NCBI GenBank assembly: GCA_047639615.1
Contig: JBLIOL010000011.1
Coordinates: forward strand, 1 to 34,996
Length of the DNA: 34,996 nucleotides
Direction of reading: 5' to 3'
DNA from: CAYWNK01 sp047639615
GTDB taxonomy: Bacteria; Planctomycetota; UBA1135; GCA-002686595
The first letter of the stretch is position 1; each line of letters starts with the position of its first letter. Made by a program: the position numbers and the translations under genes. A model generated the notes under the pieces. The model worked only from the letters and a program-made list of their open reading frames with translations. It was not told the origin of the DNA and made no database searches. Positions 32,530-34,996 of this stretch are shown one piece after another.

Positions 32530-34985
32530 GGCTTCACATGCACGCGCCAAGGCGGACTGACCACGCCGTTCGTAGAGACCGCGCGCAGCACGATGTCCTT
32601 GGGCCAGGGGCCGTGAACTACAAACTCCAACGTCGCTTCGAGCGGTGCGCCCTTCGCGCCCGCAGGCACGCGGATCAAGCGTGGTTCTTGGCCGGGAGCT
32701 TCGACGCGAATAGCGATCAGACCGGTGTCGTCGGTGGCTGTGATTCCTAGGCGTACTTGCTCAACTCCGGCCTGCAGGTTGCGGTCGGGGCCTTGCAGGA
32801 TGCTGGGTGGGGTGGGGAGCGTGGCCAGGTTGAGGCTGCCCTCGTGCTCGGGATCTTGGGCTAGGCCGGACCAGCAGTCGATGGGGCGGCTGAGGTCGCC
32901 GCGTCGTATGTGGCGGCCGTCGGAGTCCGTGCCTGCTTGCGCGTCTTCAATGATTTGCCCGCGCCGGATCCAGGCCGAGGATCCTTCGCCTTCGCTACGG
33001 GCGTAGAGCTCCTTGTGGGTGCCGGGCTGCATGACGGTCAGTTCGCCGTTGCGAGTGGCAATCAGATACTTGCCGCTGGCCGTGGGCTGCAGATTGAAGC
33101 AACCCTCGAGCAGGCCAGGGCCGCTGACGCGGCCTGTGCTTAGATCGACCACGCGCGAGTAGTCGTCGAGCATGCCCGAGATGTAGAGGCTGTCGCTCCC
33201 AGGAGTGCCCTGAAAGATGAGCGCGCTCGGGCTGCCGCCGCCGTAGTCGATATCCCACCTGGGTTGCCAGGTCTTGTCATCCAGGCCGACTACGTAGCCA
33301 CAGGAATAGACTGAGTAAGCCAAGGTGCCGGCCTCTAGGTCGCTGTAGATGTCGCCAACATTACCACCGAGAATGCACGGGTTGGATGCGTTGTGGGTGG
33401 CGAGGAGCTTGCCGGAAGGGATGTCGAAGATGCGCACGCCGACTTGTGGATGGGGACCGTTCCAGGCGATGGCGACCGTGCTCTCTCCGTGGAAATTGGC
33501 AATACCTGGAGAGGATGCGCCAAGGGGATCCGCCTCGATGTCTAGGGTCTGAATCAGCTGCAGATCGGCCGTGGACCGAACCTCGGCGCGATCCGGGTAG
33601 ATCAGTGCGAGTTGGCTCCCGTTGGGGGACCAGGCGCAGTAGCGCGCATCCTCGAAAGAGAACGAGCTCCAATCCGGTCCTTGTTGCCCAGTGAAGTGCT
33701 TCATCTGGAGTTTGGAGGAGCGCGTCAACAGCCCGAATGAGGTTCCAGAGGGGCTGTGTGATTGTGGGTAGGGCTCCTCATCGAGGGCGATTTTTGCGCG
33801 AACTGTCAGGTCCTTTGAGTCTCGCAAGAATGTGAGTCCGGTCTCATCCCAACTCAGTACAGCACCACTTGCCGTGACCGAAAAACCGACCGATGTACGG
33901 CGGTGGTGTTCGGTGGCAACAGCCAGCGCGTGGCCGCTGGCCAAGTCGATCAAGCGCAGGGTCCCGTCGCTAACCAACACCACGGCGCGCTCGCTACCTG
34001 GCAGGACTGCGCATTGGCGCGTGACCAAGGGCGCGGGTGTGTGGAGATCTCTGGCTTCTCCGGTCGCAAAGTGAAACTCACGCACGACGCCCTGGCGATC
34101 GGACCTGGCAAAGCTACCTCTGTCGGGGCTCCATGAGCCACTTCCGAAGGTGTAGCCACCGATGCTCCAGCGTATCGATCCATCCTGAGTGTTGTAGGCA
34201 CGCACGGAATCGTAGGAGACAAGCACCATGGTCTCGCCGTCCCTATCAAGCTCCGGCGTGGGAGCGCCGCGCTCTAGAGCGGGCGTGAGGGCGAGGCGTC
34301 GAACCTCAACGCCTTGCCTCGGGTCCCAGTACAAGAGCTCGTACTCCTGAGTCAGCAAGGCGATCAGGCCTTGGCCTGGGGAGGAGGCTGCGCAGTCCGT
34401 CGAGGAGTAGGGCGGGGAGTGAAGTTCCTCGCCGGTCTTGGGGTCGACCACGCGCAGCAGGCCCTTGTTCCAGCGAGTGAGGAACTCACCACCGGAAGTC
34501 AGTCTGTACTTCTGCCAGTTCGCTAATGGCTGACGAACACGCAAGACGCCGGAAGGCATGGGGTAGTCCTGCACGCTCTGCCAAATGCTGGGCCTGGGTT
34601 CGCTTGGCGTCCCTAGCCATTCGTAGGTCGTACTCGGATAGCGAGCGATCGCACCAAGGCCGTCTACCAGCAGAAGCCGACCAGTGCGGCTTTCGTGCAA
34701 AGTCAAGCCGGCGTCACTGCGTTCCTGGTCGTTCCAGGTGCCGATGCCGATGAGCAACCGGCCGCTTGCGTCAAACTGCCAGTCCTTGCAGCCTGCATCC
34801 AGTTGAGCGATGCGCTCGCCACTGCGCAGATCCCAGAGGGTGGCTTTTTGTTGATGGGTGATCAGGCGCTCGCCAAGTGGCCCGTAGAGCGTGTGCTGAT
34901 AGTGGTTGCTCTTGACCTCGGTCCACGCCTGCTCTTGGGGCGCGGGGGCGGGCTGAAGCAGGGCGCAGAGCAGGAGGGAGAGCAT
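32526..34985 (-). CDS. Large secreted beta-propeller (WD40/PQQ-like) protein
   Basis: This 819-residue protein has a short hydrophobic N-terminus (MLSLLLCALLQPAPAPQ) as signal peptide. It is followed by about 650 residues of propeller-like repeats of the type [GERLITHQQKATLWDLRSGERIAQLDAG], [LLYWDPRQGVEVRRL], [SVRAYNTQDGSIRWSIGG], [LRLIDLASGHALAV], [ARYCAWSPNGSQLALIYPDRAEVRS], [VRIFDIPSGKLLATH] and [SRVVDLSTGRVSG], enough for two stacked propellers. The last 100 residues (VEQVRLGITATDDTGLIAIRVEAPGQEPR...VSPPWRVHVKP) look like an Ig/Fn-type domain. It is probably an extracellular or periplasmic scaffold or binding protein; I see no catalytic motif. AAGG precedes the ATG at 34985, which makes the start credible although it is close to the window edge. 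Confidence 0.8.
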   Translation of the reverse strand: MLSLLLCALLQPAPAPQEQAWTEVKSNHYQHTLYGPLGERLITHQQKATLWDLRSGERIAQLDAGCKDWQFDASGRLLIGIGTWNDQERSDAGLTLHESRTGRLLLVDGLGAIARYPSTTYEWLGTPSEPRPSIWQSVQDYPMPSGVLRVRQPLANWQKYRLTSGGEFLTRWNKGLLRVVDPKTGEELHSPPYSSTDCAASSPGQGLIALLTQEYELLYWDPRQGVEVRRLALTPALERGAPTPELDRDGETMVLVSYDSVRAYNTQDGSIRWSIGGYTFGSGSWSPDRGSFARSDRQGVVREFHFATGEARDLHTPAPLVTRQCAVLPGSERAVVLVSDGTLRLIDLASGHALAVATEHHRRTSVGFSVTASGAVLSWDETGLTFLRDSKDLTVRAKIALDEEPYPQSHSPSGTSFGLLTRSSKLQMKHFTGQQGPDWSSFSFEDARYCAWSPNGSQLALIYPDRAEVRSTADLQLIQTLDIEADPLGASSPGIANFHGESTVAIAWNGPHPQVGVRIFDIPSGKLLATHNASNPCILGGNVGDIYSDLEAGTLAYSVYSCGYVVGLDDKTWQPRWDIDYGGGSPSALIFQGTPGSDSLYISGMLDDYSRVVDLSTGRVSGPGLLEGCFNLQPTASGKYLIATRNGELTVMQPGTHKELYARSEGEGSSAWIRRGQIIEDAQAGTDSDGRHIRRGDLSRPIDCWSGLAQDPEHEGSLNLATLPTPPSILQGPDRNLQAGVEQVRLGITATDDTGLIAIRVEAPGQEPRLIRVPAGAKGAPLEATLEFVVHGPWPKDIVLRAVSTNGVVSPPWRVHVKP

Positions 34986-34996
34986 GGAAAGCCTTG

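Noticed and set aside
1..34996. tRNA, rRNA, CRISPR array, transposase or prophage genes
   Set aside because: I saw no cloverleaf, rRNA motif, spaced direct repeats or typical mobile-element proteins on either strand.

Overview
The window looks like chromosomal DNA of a GC-rich planctomycete, probably from a marine or aquatic lineage. The evidence is a gene set of type I sulfatases, a sialate O-acetylesterase, secreted FG-GAP and YVTN-type propellers, a secreted protein ending in a Cys/NST...WYRD-type domain that I associate with planctomycete extracellular proteins, and a MoxR/DUF58/ABC-2 operon. Shine-Dalgarno sites are mostly weak or absent. Stop codon use is strongly skewed: of 25 genes, 19 end in TAG, 6 in TGA and none in TAA. 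I see no rRNA, tRNA, CRISPR array, transposase or integrase. The assignment rests on gene content only.

Layout: (1) 1-617, the 3' end of a sulfatase. (2) 618-1676, a small charged hypothetical gene on the minus strand with a clear intrinsic terminator, followed by a 435-base non-coding stretch. (3) 1677-6083, a plus-strand run: YVTN propeller, outer-membrane lipoprotein, zinc-ribbon protein, sialate O-acetylesterase. (4) 6091-8099, a minus-strand pair: kinase-like membrane protein and YwqK-like membrane protein. (5) 8318-12740, an RND efflux adaptor/pump pair. (6) 12737-17637, a small lipoprotein (minus), an STT3-like GT-C membrane protein and a metzincin lipoprotein. (7) 17613-19977, a divergent pair: FG-GAP protein (minus) and a peptidase-C15-like secreted protein (plus). 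(8) 19999-20229, a 167-bp imperfect palindrome and a second hairpin. (9) 20273-23300, a sulfatase and an M28 peptidase. (10) 23439-32529, a seven-gene operon-like run: coiled-coil membrane protein, MoxR ATPase, membrane protein with signal peptide, ABC ATPase, ABC-2 permease, DUF58 protein, second ABC-2 permease. (11) 32526-34985, a large secreted beta-propeller protein (minus).

The most interesting signal is that two unrelated genes are interrupted by in-frame TGA codons while the same reading frame continues with family-typical sequence. The FG-GAP gene has one (18332-18330, directly before a Cys codon). The first gene of the MoxR/ABC operon has two (24549 and 24576, just after a CxxC motif). 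Each TGA is followed, 19 to 22 bases later, by the loop of a stem-loop. All three loops are five bases long and fit xGTxA. This matches the layout expected for bacterial selenocysteine insertion (UGA plus SECIS). I therefore annotate both as single genes and candidate selenoproteins. No selA, selB, selC or selD gene lies in the window, so the case needs the rest of the genome.
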